Source: Mucilaginibacter gossypii (lineage in GTDB: Bacteria; Bacteroidota; Bacteroidia; Sphingobacteriales; Sphingobacteriaceae). From it: a DNA stretch of 64,000 nt. Positions 35,038-43,098 of the stretch are shown one piece after another. Below the pieces are notes generated by a model. That model did no database searches. It was not told the DNA's origin and worked only from the letters and a program-made list of their open reading frames with translations. Position 1 is the stretch's first letter, and each line of letters begins with the position of its first letter. The position numbers and the translations under genes were made by a program. The stretch is from NCBI RefSeq assembly GCF_900100945.1, contig NZ_FNCG01000002.1, forward strand, positions 353,940 to 417,939, written 5' to 3'.

Positions 35038-37122
35038 ATGAAAAATCAACACGATCATCACACTATGGGAGCGCATAAAATCCCAGCTATTAAACAACCA
35101 GGACCCAAGGCTAAAGCTGAAACTATAGATCATAGTAAAATGAACCATGGCAGTGACGGGCATATGGGTATGTCGGAGCATGATCACCATAGCATGATGA
35201 TCGCTGATTTTAAAAAGCGTTTTTACGTGGTGCTCGTACTGACACTTCCGGTTATGCTGCTGTCTATGCAAATTCAGCAATGGCTGCACCTGGATATTAA
35301 TTTTGCCGGTTCATCGTACCTGCTTTTTGCTTTAGCATCTGTCGTATTTGTTTATGGCGGCTGGCCATTTTTAAGCGGCTGGATGAGCGAAATGAAGGCT
35401 AAAAATCCCGGCATGATGACTTTGATCGGTTTTGCGATCACCGTTGCCTATGCCTATAGCGCAGCTACGGTGTTCGGACTGAAGGGTATGGATTTCTTTT
35501 GGGAACTGGCTACCCTGATCCTGATCATGCTCTTAGGGCATTGGATAGAAATGCGGTCAGTCATGGGTGCCTCAAATGAACTGGAGTTATTGGTTCAGTT
35601 AATGCCCGCAGATGCGCACATGGTCATGGGTGACAAAGTACATGATGTAAAAACAGATACGTTAAAAGAGAACGATGTAATTTTGGTAAAACCGGGAGAA
35701 AAAGTGGCCGCAGACGGGATTATTCTGGATGGTGAAAGCTATTTGAATGAATCCATGTTAACCGGTGAATCCAAGCCCGTTCAAAAAGTGAAAGGCGATA
35801 AAGTGATCGCGGGTTCCATCAATGGAAATGGTTCATTTAAAGTAACGGTATCTCACGCAGCCAAAGATTCCTATTTGTCGCAAGTAGTCAAACTGGTAGA
35901 CGATGCGCAAAAGTCAAAATCTCAAACGCAGCTATTGGCCGATACTGCGGCAAAATGGTTAACCCTGATCGCATTGGTTACAGGTATAGGTACTTTTCTG
36001 TACTGGTACTTAACAGGGCAAAGTTTGGCGTTCGCGATGGAAAGAATGGTAACGGTAATTGTTATTTGCTGCCCCCATGCTTTGGGTTTGGCTGTACCAC
36101 TCGTCGTAGCTAAGTCAACTGCCTTATCGGCCAAACATGGCTTGTTGATCAAAAACCGGACGGCATTTGAGAACGCAAGGAAGATCACCACCATTGTATT
36201 TGATAAAACGGGGACACTAACCGTAGGTAAGTTTGAAGTATCTAAAATAGTATCGTTAGATAAAACCATCAAAGAAAATGAACTGGTACGTTTAGCATCG
36301 GCATTAGAACAAAAATCAGAACACCCTATTGCTACAGGAATCCTGCTAAAAGTGAAAGACCTGAAATTAGACATTCCGCCAGCCGAAAACTTTAAGGCCA
36401 TCACCGGCCAGGGGGTTCAAGCCACCGTAGATGGCAAAAAGTTAATGGTGGTTAGCCCCGGTTATTTAAAAGAAAATAAATTAGCCCTGCCGGATGGCTT
36501 TGCGGCCAATGACACGGAAACAGTTGTGTTTGTGCTAATTGATAAGAAATTGGCGGGATATATTTCACTGTCAGATGAGATACGCCCGGAATCGGCAGAG
36601 GCTATTAAGACCTTAAATGCTGAAAACATCAAATCTATCCTGCTTACGGGTGACAACAACAAAGTAGCCGCCAGTGTAAGCAAAACTTTGGGTATGGACA
36701 GTTTTATAGCCGAAGTATTACCGCATCAAAAATTAGAGAAAATTAGAGAACTGCAAAGCAAAGGCGAGTTTGTAGCCATGACCGGCGACGGGGTAAATGA
36801 TGCTCCTGCACTCGCCCAGGCAGACATCGGTATTGCAGTTGGTTCGGGAAGTGACATAGCAGCAGAAACAGCCGGGATTGTTTTGGTGAACAGTAATCCC
36901 AAAGATATCGTCAGCTTGATCTTGTTTGGCAAAGCCACCTACCGCAAAATGATACAAAACCTCATTTGGGCAACCGGTTATAATGTGATCGCCCTGCCAT
37001 TAGCAGCCGGGGTATTATATAACCAGGGCATTGTATTAAGCCCGGCGGCTGGCGCTGTATTAATGACGGTCAGTACGGTCGTGGTAGCCATTAATGCCAG
37101 TATGCTTAAAGTAAAGGAGTAA
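35038..37122 (+). CDS. copB: CPH-type copper/silver P1B ATPase (CopB-like)
   Basis: A 694-residue heavy-metal ATPase of the CPH class (P1B-3; Cu(II)/Cu(I)/Ag). The ion-pathway motif is CCPHALGLAVP, the phosphorylation site DKTGTLTVG, with TGES (MLTGESKP), SEHPIATGI and GDGVNDAPALAQAD. The N terminus has no HMA domain but a His/Met-rich stretch (about 1-58: HDHHTMGAH, HSKMNHGSDGHMGMSEHDHHSMM), as expected for CopB-type pumps. It follows the oxidase by 11 bp, so periplasmic Cu oxidation and export are co-expressed. Confidence 0.9.
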   Translation: MKNQHDHHTMGAHKIPAIKQPGPKAKAETIDHSKMNHGSDGHMGMSEHDHHSMMIADFKKRFYVVLVLTLPVMLLSMQIQQWLHLDINFAGSSYLLFALASVVFVYGGWPFLSGWMSEMKAKNPGMMTLIGFAITVAYAYSAATVFGLKGMDFFWELATLILIMLLGHWIEMRSVMGASNELELLVQLMPADAHMVMGDKVHDVKTDTLKENDVILVKPGEKVAADGIILDGESYLNESMLTGESKPVQKVKGDKVIAGSINGNGSFKVTVSHAAKDSYLSQVVKLVDDAQKSKSQTQLLADTAAKWLTLIALVTGIGTFLYWYLTGQSLAFAMERMVTVIVICCPHALGLAVPLVVAKSTALSAKHGLLIKNRTAFENARKITTIVFDKTGTLTVGKFEVSKIVSLDKTIKENELVRLASALEQKSEHPIATGILLKVKDLKLDIPPAENFKAITGQGVQATVDGKKLMVVSPGYLKENKLALPDGFAANDTETVVFVLIDKKLAGYISLSDEIRPESAEAIKTLNAENIKSILLTGDNNKVAASVSKTLGMDSFIAEVLPHQKLEKIRELQSKGEFVAMTGDGVNDAPALAQADIGIAVGSGSDIAAETAGIVLVNSNPKDIVSLILFGKATYRKMIQNLIWATGYNVIALPLAAGVLYNQGIVLSPAAGAVLMTVSTVVVAINASMLKVKE

Positions 37123-37151
37123 TAATACAACAGGATATAAATTTTAATCGG

Positions 37152-37190
37152 AATTATATAAATAGATCGCCGTGATTGCCCTTAACTTAG
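37152..37190 (+). promoter_or_regulatory. Second AATTATATAAA promoter-type element
   Basis: AATTATATAAA (37152-37162) and a TAACTTAG box (37183-37190) repeat the arrangement at 30122-30161 with the same distance (31 versus 32 bp). It would drive the secreted-peptide genes that follow. Confidence 0.45.
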
Positions 37191-37219
37191 CCTTATAATA
37201 AATACACGTTTAATATATC

Positions 37220-37549
37220 ATGAAGTATATCGCTGTTTTCCTTATCCTGAATTTACTGCTGTTATCCTCCTTTTCGGGGATAGCCGGTATTCAGTATGGC
37301 GCAGCAAAGTGTTGTAAACAAAAAACGCATCAGGATTGCTGTAAACAGCAAAAACAAAAATCTGCCGGCGATTGCGCCAAAGGAAATTGTGATGCGATGG
37401 TCAATTGCGGAACTTGCAGTTTTATCATTGTTCAGCCGTCGTCATTTTCGCCTGCGGTTGTTGATCTTCAACAACAAGCAGCTTATCCTTTCTTAATTGG
37501 TGCCTTATCCGATTATTACGGCAATGGCTGGAACCCTCCGAAAGCTTAA
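37220..37549 (+). CDS. Small secreted Cys-rich protein
   Basis: 109 residues. A signal peptide (MKYIAVFLILNLLLLSSFSGIAG) precedes a Cys/Lys-rich segment (about 31-63) with CCKQ, CCKQQ, CAKGNC and CGTC. The tail is similar in style to that of the 11.2-kb protein (both start MKYIAV and end with a Trp-Pro-rich stretch), suggesting a common family of metal-binding leader-gene products. It is likely a periplasmic copper or silver binder. Confidence 0.55.
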   Translation: MKYIAVFLILNLLLLSSFSGIAGIQYGAAKCCKQKTHQDCCKQQKQKSAGDCAKGNCDAMVNCGTCSFIIVQPSSFSPAVVDLQQQAAYPFLIGALSDYYGNGWNPPKA

Positions 37550-37622
37550 TAATTCAATTCGTTTTTTCGGCCTGTCTATGGCCGTATTATTCAAATAATT
37601 ATTAATCTTAAAATTCAAAATC

Positions 37623-37817
37623 ATGAAAAAGTTTCTTTTCATCACTATGGTGATGTTGCTATCCGCTATATCAATAACTTATGCCAATACTCCTTGCTGC
37701 AACAGCAAAATGAACCACTGTACAACTTGTGCTAAAAGCTGCGGGCCGAACTGTAAAGATTATTGCAGTAAAACTTGTAAGGAATCGGGTGTTTGCAAGA
37801 CTACTTGTAAATTATAA
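37623..37817 (+). CDS. Metallothionein-like secreted peptide
   Basis: 64 residues. A cleavable signal (to about residue 21, TYAN) leaves a mature peptide of about 43 residues with thirteen cysteines in CC, CxxC and CxxxC spacings (TPCCNSKMNHCTTCAKSCGPNC through the terminal TTCKL). It has no similarity to classical bacterial metallothioneins that I can see, but the composition implies thiolate binding of soft metals outside the cytoplasm. A strong hairpin follows its stop. Confidence 0.6.
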   Translation: MKKFLFITMVMLLSAISITYANTPCCNSKMNHCTTCAKSCGPNCKDYCSKTCKESGVCKTTCKL

Positions 37818-37826
37818 TAACTGAAT

Positions 37827-37852
37827 AAAGCCGCCACTTTTGTGGCGGCTTT
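37827..37852 (+). terminator. Terminator hairpin after the metallothionein-like gene
   Basis: A perfect 11-bp stem AAAGCCGCCAC/GTGGCGGCTTT with a TTTT loop. The T tract after it is short. Confidence 0.7.
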
Positions 37853-37897
37853 AAAACTAATTGCCAAACAGGACGTATAATTTATTATCTTCGATTT

Positions 37898-38281
37898 GTG
37901 AAACGCACCACACTCATCTTATTAACGGCTCTATATCTCTTATCCTGCATGGGTATCGGGGTAAACCGCTTTTATTGTTGTGGTAAACTGGCTTCGGTTA
38001 CCCTGACCTACGCCATGCCGGACAATAACACCAAAGATTCAGGTGATAAGGATAATTGCTGCAAGCATGAAAAGCAAAGTTTCAAGGTAAAGGATAGTCA
38101 TTTTAGTGCAGTCACTGCGGCTTTGGCTCATCCAGTACCTGCGATGATCCCGGCATTTATAATGCCGTACCGCGAACTTACTTTAACGCAATTACAACCG
38201 AAGATCACGTATAACGGCAATGCTCCCCCTGGACATTCCGATACACCCGTTTATACCCTTAACTGTACTTACAGGATCTGA
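37898..38281 (+). CDS. HYC_CC_PP-family secreted protein
   Basis: 127 residues from a GTG start. A signal segment is followed by RFYCCGKLASVTL, a CC pair (DNCCKHE) and a PPGH motif with the terminal LNCTYRI, the order that gave the HYC_CC_PP family its name (His-Tyr-Cys is Phe-Tyr-Cys here). These small Bacteroidota proteins occur ahead of metal-efflux genes. A binding role for copper or a similar ion is likely but not proven. The first gene of the Cus-like block follows after 124 bp. Confidence 0.75.
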   Translation: MKRTTLILLTALYLLSCMGIGVNRFYCCGKLASVTLTYAMPDNNTKDSGDKDNCCKHEKQSFKVKDSHFSAVTAALAHPVPAMIPAFIMPYRELTLTQLQPKITYNGNAPPGHSDTPVYTLNCTYRI

Positions 38282-38405
38282 TCCTGAACTTTCCCATAGC
38301 CCTGCCATTCTGCATCCGGCTATTATTCCTTTGTAATCAATCTTAATTTATAATTCAAGCACAGGCTTTGCCTATGCTATTTATCCATTTTTAATTTTAA
38401 AAATC

Positions 38406-38654
38406 ATGAAAAAAGTAACCCTAATGGCTATTGCCATTCTGTTTTCTGCCGCGACCGTTTTTGCCGCTGACACGCACACCGGTAAAATGGCTTCCGACAC
38501 CACCAAAAAATTAAAACCGGCTAAAGTGCAATACACTTGTACGATGCACCCGGAGGTATTAAGTAACAAGCCTGGAAAATGTCCGAAATGCGGTATGGCT
38601 TTGGTTAAAAAGACCGATGCCAAAAAGAAACCCGCAGAAAAAATGAAGATGTAA
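38406..38654 (+). CDS. Small secreted heavy-metal-binding domain (HMBD) protein
   Basis: 82 residues: signal peptide (to about 20, VFAAD), Lys/Thr-rich linker, then one HMBD motif (YTCTMHPEVLSNKPGKCPKCGMALVKK, about 41-67) and a Lys-rich tail. The same motif occurs in the oxidase (32.4 kb) and both adaptors (43.1 and 44.3 kb), so four proteins of this island share it. It probably acts as a free periplasmic donor or buffer of Cu(I)/Ag(I), comparable in role to CusF. Confidence 0.8.
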   Translation: MKKVTLMAIAILFSAATVFAADTHTGKMASDTTKKLKPAKVQYTCTMHPEVLSNKPGKCPKCGMALVKKTDAKKKPAEKMKM

Positions 38655-38661
38655 AATCATT

Positions 38662-38692
38662 CATCCCCTTTGCTATTAGCGAAGGGGATGAT
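38662..38692 (+). repeat. Stable hairpin just before the Cus permease start
   Basis: A stem of about 13 bp (38662-38674 with 38680-38692) around TATTA. It includes the upstream in-frame ATG at 38688 but not the preferred ATG at 38706. No T tract follows. Confidence 0.6.
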
Positions 38693-38705
38693 TAAAGCAA
38701 TTAAG

Positions 38706-39980
38706 ATGATTAACCAATTGATTACCCTGTCTTTAAAAAACAGGTATATCGTTCTGCTGATCGCGGTTGCCCTTTTTGCATGGGGAGCCTACGCGGTTAA
38801 AGACAACCCTATTGATGCCATACCCGACCTGTCGGATAATCAGGTGATCGTATTTACCGAATGGCAAGGTCGCAGCCCTCAGATCATGGAAGACCAGGTG
38901 ACTTACCCGCTGGTGAGCAACCTGCAAGGCATTCCCAAAGTAAAGGCCATCCGCGCAACTTCCATGTTCGGGATGAGCTTTGTGTATATCGTATTTGAAG
39001 ATAAAGCCGATGTGTATTGGGCAAGGAGCCGGGTATTGGAACGGCTGAATTATGCGCAGCGTTTATTGCCGCCGGGTATTACACCAACATTGGGGCCTGA
39101 TGGTACAGGTGTCGGCCATATTCTTTGGTACACTTTGGATGCGAAAGGCATGAACCTGGGTGAACAAAGGGCTTTACAGGATTGGTATGTGAAGCTGGGT
39201 TTGCAAACCGTGCCGGGCGTAAGCGAGGTTGCTTCCTTCGGCGGCTTTGAAAAACAATACCAGGTTACCATCGACCCGCATAAATTGAACTACTATAATA
39301 TTTCCTTGTCACAGGTACTTAAATCTATCAAAAGCAATAACAATGATGTAGGCGGACGTAAGTTTGAAATGAACGGCACCGGTTTTATTGTTCGTGGTCT
39401 TGGTTATATCAAAAGCTTAACGGATGTAGAAAACATCCCGGTTGGCGTGATTAATACCAACCCGGTCAGGATCAAAGATGTGGCTACCGTACAAATGGGC
39501 GGCGATGAACGCCTGGGCATATTTGACCGTAACGGCAACGGTGAAGCCGTTGGCGGCATCGTGGTGATGCGCTACGGCGAAAATGCGGACAAGGTGATCC
39601 ATGCCGTCAAGGATAAAATGGCTGATATTCAAAAGGGCTTGCCTGCCGGGGTCAGTTTTAACATTGCCTATGATCGCAGTGAGTTGATCGAAAACGCGGT
39701 AAACTCTGTAAAGCATACGCTGATCGAGGAAATGATTACGGTTTCTATTATCGTAATCCTGTTCCTTTTTAGCTGGCGCAGCGCATTAAGTATCATTATC
39801 CAAATACCTATTACTATAGCAGCCAGCTTTATTTTATTAAATGCTTTTGGCATATCATCCAATATCATGTCGCTAACTGGCATCGCCTTAGCCATCGGCG
39901 TGATCGTGGATAACGGTATCGTCATGGTAGAAAACTCGCACCGGAATTTATCCATTTCACAACAAAAAGAAAAGTCATGA
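38706..39980 (+). CDS. cusA: CusA-type RND permease, N-terminal half (split gene)
   Basis: Residues 1-424 of a Cu(I)/Ag(I) HME-RND permease. Transmembrane helix 1 (LKNRYIVLLIAVALFAWGAYAV), the first periplasmic loop with the PN/PC subdomains, and helices 2-4 (ending LAIGVIVDNGIVMVENSHRN) are intact. The frame then stops just after helix 4, in the cytoplasmic loop, and the remainder of the pump continues in the -1 frame from an ATG overlapping the stop (ATGA). Start: MINQLITLSLKNRY at 38706 fits family N termini better than the upstream starts at 38670 and 38688. A full-length CusA is about 1040 residues, and both halves together are about that. Confidence 0.8.
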   Translation: MINQLITLSLKNRYIVLLIAVALFAWGAYAVKDNPIDAIPDLSDNQVIVFTEWQGRSPQIMEDQVTYPLVSNLQGIPKVKAIRATSMFGMSFVYIVFEDKADVYWARSRVLERLNYAQRLLPPGITPTLGPDGTGVGHILWYTLDAKGMNLGEQRALQDWYVKLGLQTVPGVSEVASFGGFEKQYQVTIDPHKLNYYNISLSQVLKSIKSNNNDVGGRKFEMNGTGFIVRGLGYIKSLTDVENIPVGVINTNPVRIKDVATVQMGGDERLGIFDRNGNGEAVGGIVVMRYGENADKVIHAVKDKMADIQKGLPAGVSFNIAYDRSELIENAVNSVKHTLIEEMITVSIIVILFLFSWRSALSIIIQIPITIAASFILLNAFGISSNIMSLTGIALAIGVIVDNGIVMVENSHRNLSISQQKEKS

Positions 39981-41869
39981 CCACAGCAGAACGAATAAAA
40001 ATCATAGAACAATCCTGCAAGCAAGTAGGGCGTGGCGTGTTTTTTTCAACGCTGATCATTGTTGCCTCATTCCTGCCGGTGTTTCTATTAGAAGGGCAAG
40101 AGGGTAAATTGTTCGGCCCATTAGCCTGGACAAAAACCTTTATACTGGCCATTGATGCGATATTGGCGGTAACCTTAGCGCCCGTGCTGATTTCCTTTTT
40201 TCTGAAAGGAAAGTTAAGGACGGACGATCATAACCCGCTGAACCGGGGATTAGAAAAAATTTACCGGCCTGTATTGAACTGGTGCGTAACCTGGCGCAAA
40301 ACAACGCTTTCGATCAACATCGTTGCTTTACTTATCAGCATACCGCTTTTGCTTTCATTAGGCAGTGAGTTTATGCCACCGTTGGACGAGGGTACGATCC
40401 TGTTTATGCCGGTCACCCAGCCGGATGTTTCCAACGCGGAAGCCAAACAATTGCTGCAAGTGCAGGATAAAATCATTAAAAGCGTACCCGAAGTGGCCAA
40501 TGTATTAGGTAAAGCAGGCCGTGCCAATACCGCTACGGATAATTCACCCATCAGCATGACCGAAACCATTATCCTGTTAAAACCAAAAGATGAATGGCGC
40601 AAGGGTTTAAAGAAAGAAGACATCATCGACGAACTCAATGCCAAACTGCAAATACCCGGCGTAGTGAACGGCTGGACACAACCGATCATCAACCGCATCA
40701 ATATGCTTTCCACCGGTATCCGCACAGATGTGGGCCTGAAAGTTTACGGACAGAATTTAGACACCATCAATGCCCTCTCCAATCAGATGAAGCAGGCGTT
40801 GACCGGGTTAAATGGCGTAAAGGATTTGTATGTTGACCCGATAACCGGTGGCAAATACCTGGATATACAAGTGAATAAAGATGCCATAGGCCGCTACGGT
40901 TTGAGCGTGGATGATATAAATGAGGTAGTGGAAAGCGCATTGGGCGGTATGAACTTAACCACTACCGTCGAAGGCCGGCAACGGTTTAGCGTTAACGCGC
41001 GTTTGGCGCAGGATTATCGCAATAACCTGGAAGAGATCAAACGCACGTTGGTACAAACGAGCAGCAACGGCCCGATACCTTTATCATCCGTGGCGGATAT
41101 TAAGATCAGCAACGGCCCTGCCATGATCCAGTCGGAAAACGCCTTATTGCGGGGAACGGTATTGTTTAATGTGCGCGACCGGGATTTAGGCAGCACGGTA
41201 AAAGAGGCGCAGGACAAATTAAATACGCTGGTCAAAACCTTGCCCAAAGGCTATTATATTGAATGGAGCGGACAGTATGAAAACCTGATACGTGCGGAGC
41301 ATACGTTAAAGTTAATCTTACCTATTGTACTGATTATCATTTTCGCTTGTCTGTATTTTGCATTTCATTCGATACGGGAGGCATTTTTTAGCCTGATCTC
41401 TATTCCATTCGCGTTGATCGGCGGGGCTTATATGGTGTATTTTTTTGGGGTTCACTTATCGGTTGCGGTTGCCGTTGGCTTTATAGCCCTATTTGGTATC
41501 GCCGTGGAAACGGGTATTGTGATGGTCATTTATCTGAATGATGCCATGCAGCAATTGGTGGCGCTCAAAGGCAACAGTAGAGAAACGATTACAAAAGCTG
41601 ATTTGCGTGAATATGTGATGAACGGCGCGGTAAAACGTTTGCGGCCAAAACTGATGACAGTCTGCGTAGCCCTGTTCGGTTTGGTGCCGGTGCTTTGGGC
41701 AACGGGTACCGGCAGCGATGTGATGCGGCCTATCGTACTGCCGATGATCGGCGGCGTTTTAACATCTTCCACCCACATCCTACTGGTTACCCCGCTGATC
41801 TTTTTGATGGTCAAGGAATACGAACTCAGGAAACATGGCAAACTGGAAATATTGGAGGTAAAGGAATAA
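39977..41869 (+). CDS. cusA: CusA-type RND permease, C-terminal half (split gene)
   Basis: 630 residues starting MTTAERIKIIEQSCKQVGRGVFFSTLIIVASFLPVF, which in normal CusA/CzcA proteins is the loop and helix 5 following helix 4. It carries helices 5-12 and the second periplasmic loop (LGSEFMPPLDEGTILFMP, MLSTGIRTDVGLKVYG). It overlaps the first half by 4 bp (ATGA), which would allow coupled translation. Each piece has an intact open frame with no further lesions. So either this is a working two-chain pump or a recent one-base change or sequencing error. The TolC-like gene begins at its stop codon (TAATG). Confidence 0.8.
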   Translation: MTTAERIKIIEQSCKQVGRGVFFSTLIIVASFLPVFLLEGQEGKLFGPLAWTKTFILAIDAILAVTLAPVLISFFLKGKLRTDDHNPLNRGLEKIYRPVLNWCVTWRKTTLSINIVALLISIPLLLSLGSEFMPPLDEGTILFMPVTQPDVSNAEAKQLLQVQDKIIKSVPEVANVLGKAGRANTATDNSPISMTETIILLKPKDEWRKGLKKEDIIDELNAKLQIPGVVNGWTQPIINRINMLSTGIRTDVGLKVYGQNLDTINALSNQMKQALTGLNGVKDLYVDPITGGKYLDIQVNKDAIGRYGLSVDDINEVVESALGGMNLTTTVEGRQRFSVNARLAQDYRNNLEEIKRTLVQTSSNGPIPLSSVADIKISNGPAMIQSENALLRGTVLFNVRDRDLGSTVKEAQDKLNTLVKTLPKGYYIEWSGQYENLIRAEHTLKLILPIVLIIIFACLYFAFHSIREAFFSLISIPFALIGGAYMVYFFGVHLSVAVAVGFIALFGIAVETGIVMVIYLNDAMQQLVALKGNSRETITKADLREYVMNGAVKRLRPKLMTVCVALFGLVPVLWATGTGSDVMRPIVLPMIGGVLTSSTHILLVTPLIFLMVKEYELRKHGKLEILEVKE

Positions 41870-43098
41870 TGAAAACAAGAGATCAAATCTTACTTACCGC
41901 AGCTATTTGCTTTGCAGGTTTATCTGCTAAAGCTCAGCGTTTACCCTTAAACAGCGTTTTAGCCAGTGTGGGCAACAACCCGGCCTTACAGGCTTATGAT
42001 GCTAAAGCCCAGGCGCAGGATGCCTATGCGACCGGGGCCAAAAGCCTGGATGCGCCAAAGATCAGCGCCGGGCAATACCAGACGCCTTACCAATTAAGCC
42101 CCAATGGTGGTTCCTTTATGATACAAGCTGAACAAATGTTCACCAACCCTGCTAAACTTCGCGCAAAAGAAAATTATCTGAAAGGGATGTCCAAAGTAAC
42201 AACGGAAGATAAGGGTTATTTAAAAAACCAACTCATTGCACAGGCAAAGCAATATTATTACGAGCGAGTAGTGTTGGAAAAGAAATTGGCGCTATTGGAG
42301 GGCACGCAAGGCTTACTGGAATATATGCTTAAAGATGCCAATATCCGGCTCACTTACGGAAAAGAGAAACTGCCCAATATTTACAAGGCCAAGGCGGAGT
42401 TATTTGAATTGGAAAATACCCGAGAACAGCTTAACAACGAGATCAGCCAGAAAAATATCCTGCTCAATATCCTGATGAACCGTGATAAGGCTACCGTTTT
42501 TACGGTGGATACCAATGTTGCGGTGAAAGATTATGAAAGCGCGCTTACCGATACGGCTGCCCTTGCCGCTGGCCGCAGCGATATTAAAGCCATCAGTCGT
42601 AATTTGGACTTGCAGGCCTTAAATGCCCAAATGGAATACAGCAAACGTAAGCCGGATTTTGGCTTACAGGCCGGGCACATGTTCAGCTACGGCGGCAACG
42701 CCAATCAATATATTCTCATGGCTTCGGTGACAATACCTGTTGCTCCCTGGTCTTCCAAAGAATATAAGGCCAACCTGAAAGGCATACAATACGAGGTGGC
42801 GGAACTGCAACAGAAGAAACTGGATATGCTGAACCAGGCAGCAGGTGCTTTAGCCGGCATCCGGGCCGACATGCACAGCAAGAAAAGGCAATTGAATAAT
42901 TATCAGCAAAACATTATCCCCGCCCTTCAAAACAGCTATAAATCCGCTTTACAGGCTTATGACCAGAACACCGGCGATCTGCCTTCGGTATTGGTTGGCA
43001 TCAAAGATCTACAGACAGCCCGGCTGGAAGCACTTGATCGTTTACAGGAACTATTAAACTTACAGGTGGCTTATGAAAAAGAGAATGAGCAATATTAA
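41869..43098 (+). CDS. TolC/CusC-like outer-membrane efflux protein
   Basis: 409 residues from ATG 41869, whose first base is the last base of the preceding stop; a longer frame from 41695 overlaps the permease and is rejected. It has a signal peptide (to about 21, SAKAQ). Two outer-membrane efflux repeats with long helices follow (about 25-210 and 220-409), typical of TolC-family proteins that form the outer-membrane tunnel. In contrast to the CzcA fusion at 11.6 kb, the channel here is a separate protein. It overlaps the next gene by 26 bp. Confidence 0.85.
   Translation: MKTRDQILLTAAICFAGLSAKAQRLPLNSVLASVGNNPALQAYDAKAQAQDAYATGAKSLDAPKISAGQYQTPYQLSPNGGSFMIQAEQMFTNPAKLRAKENYLKGMSKVTTEDKGYLKNQLIAQAKQYYYERVVLEKKLALLEGTQGLLEYMLKDANIRLTYGKEKLPNIYKAKAELFELENTREQLNNEISQKNILLNILMNRDKATVFTVDTNVAVKDYESALTDTAALAAGRSDIKAISRNLDLQALNAQMEYSKRKPDFGLQAGHMFSYGGNANQYILMASVTIPVAPWSSKEYKANLKGIQYEVAELQQKKLDMLNQAAGALAGIRADMHSKKRQLNNYQQNIIPALQNSYKSALQAYDQNTGDLPSVLVGIKDLQTARLEALDRLQELLNLQVAYEKENEQY

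Noticed and set aside
39960..39980. Programmed -1 frameshift joining the two Cus permease halves
   Set aside because: The A-rich stretch has no in-phase X XXY YYZ heptamer and no clear downstream structure was seen; overlap-coupled translation or a mutation is simpler.
41695..41868. N-terminal extension of the TolC-like gene
   Set aside because: The extra 58 codons lie fully inside the permease gene in another frame, and a clean signal peptide begins at ATG 41869.
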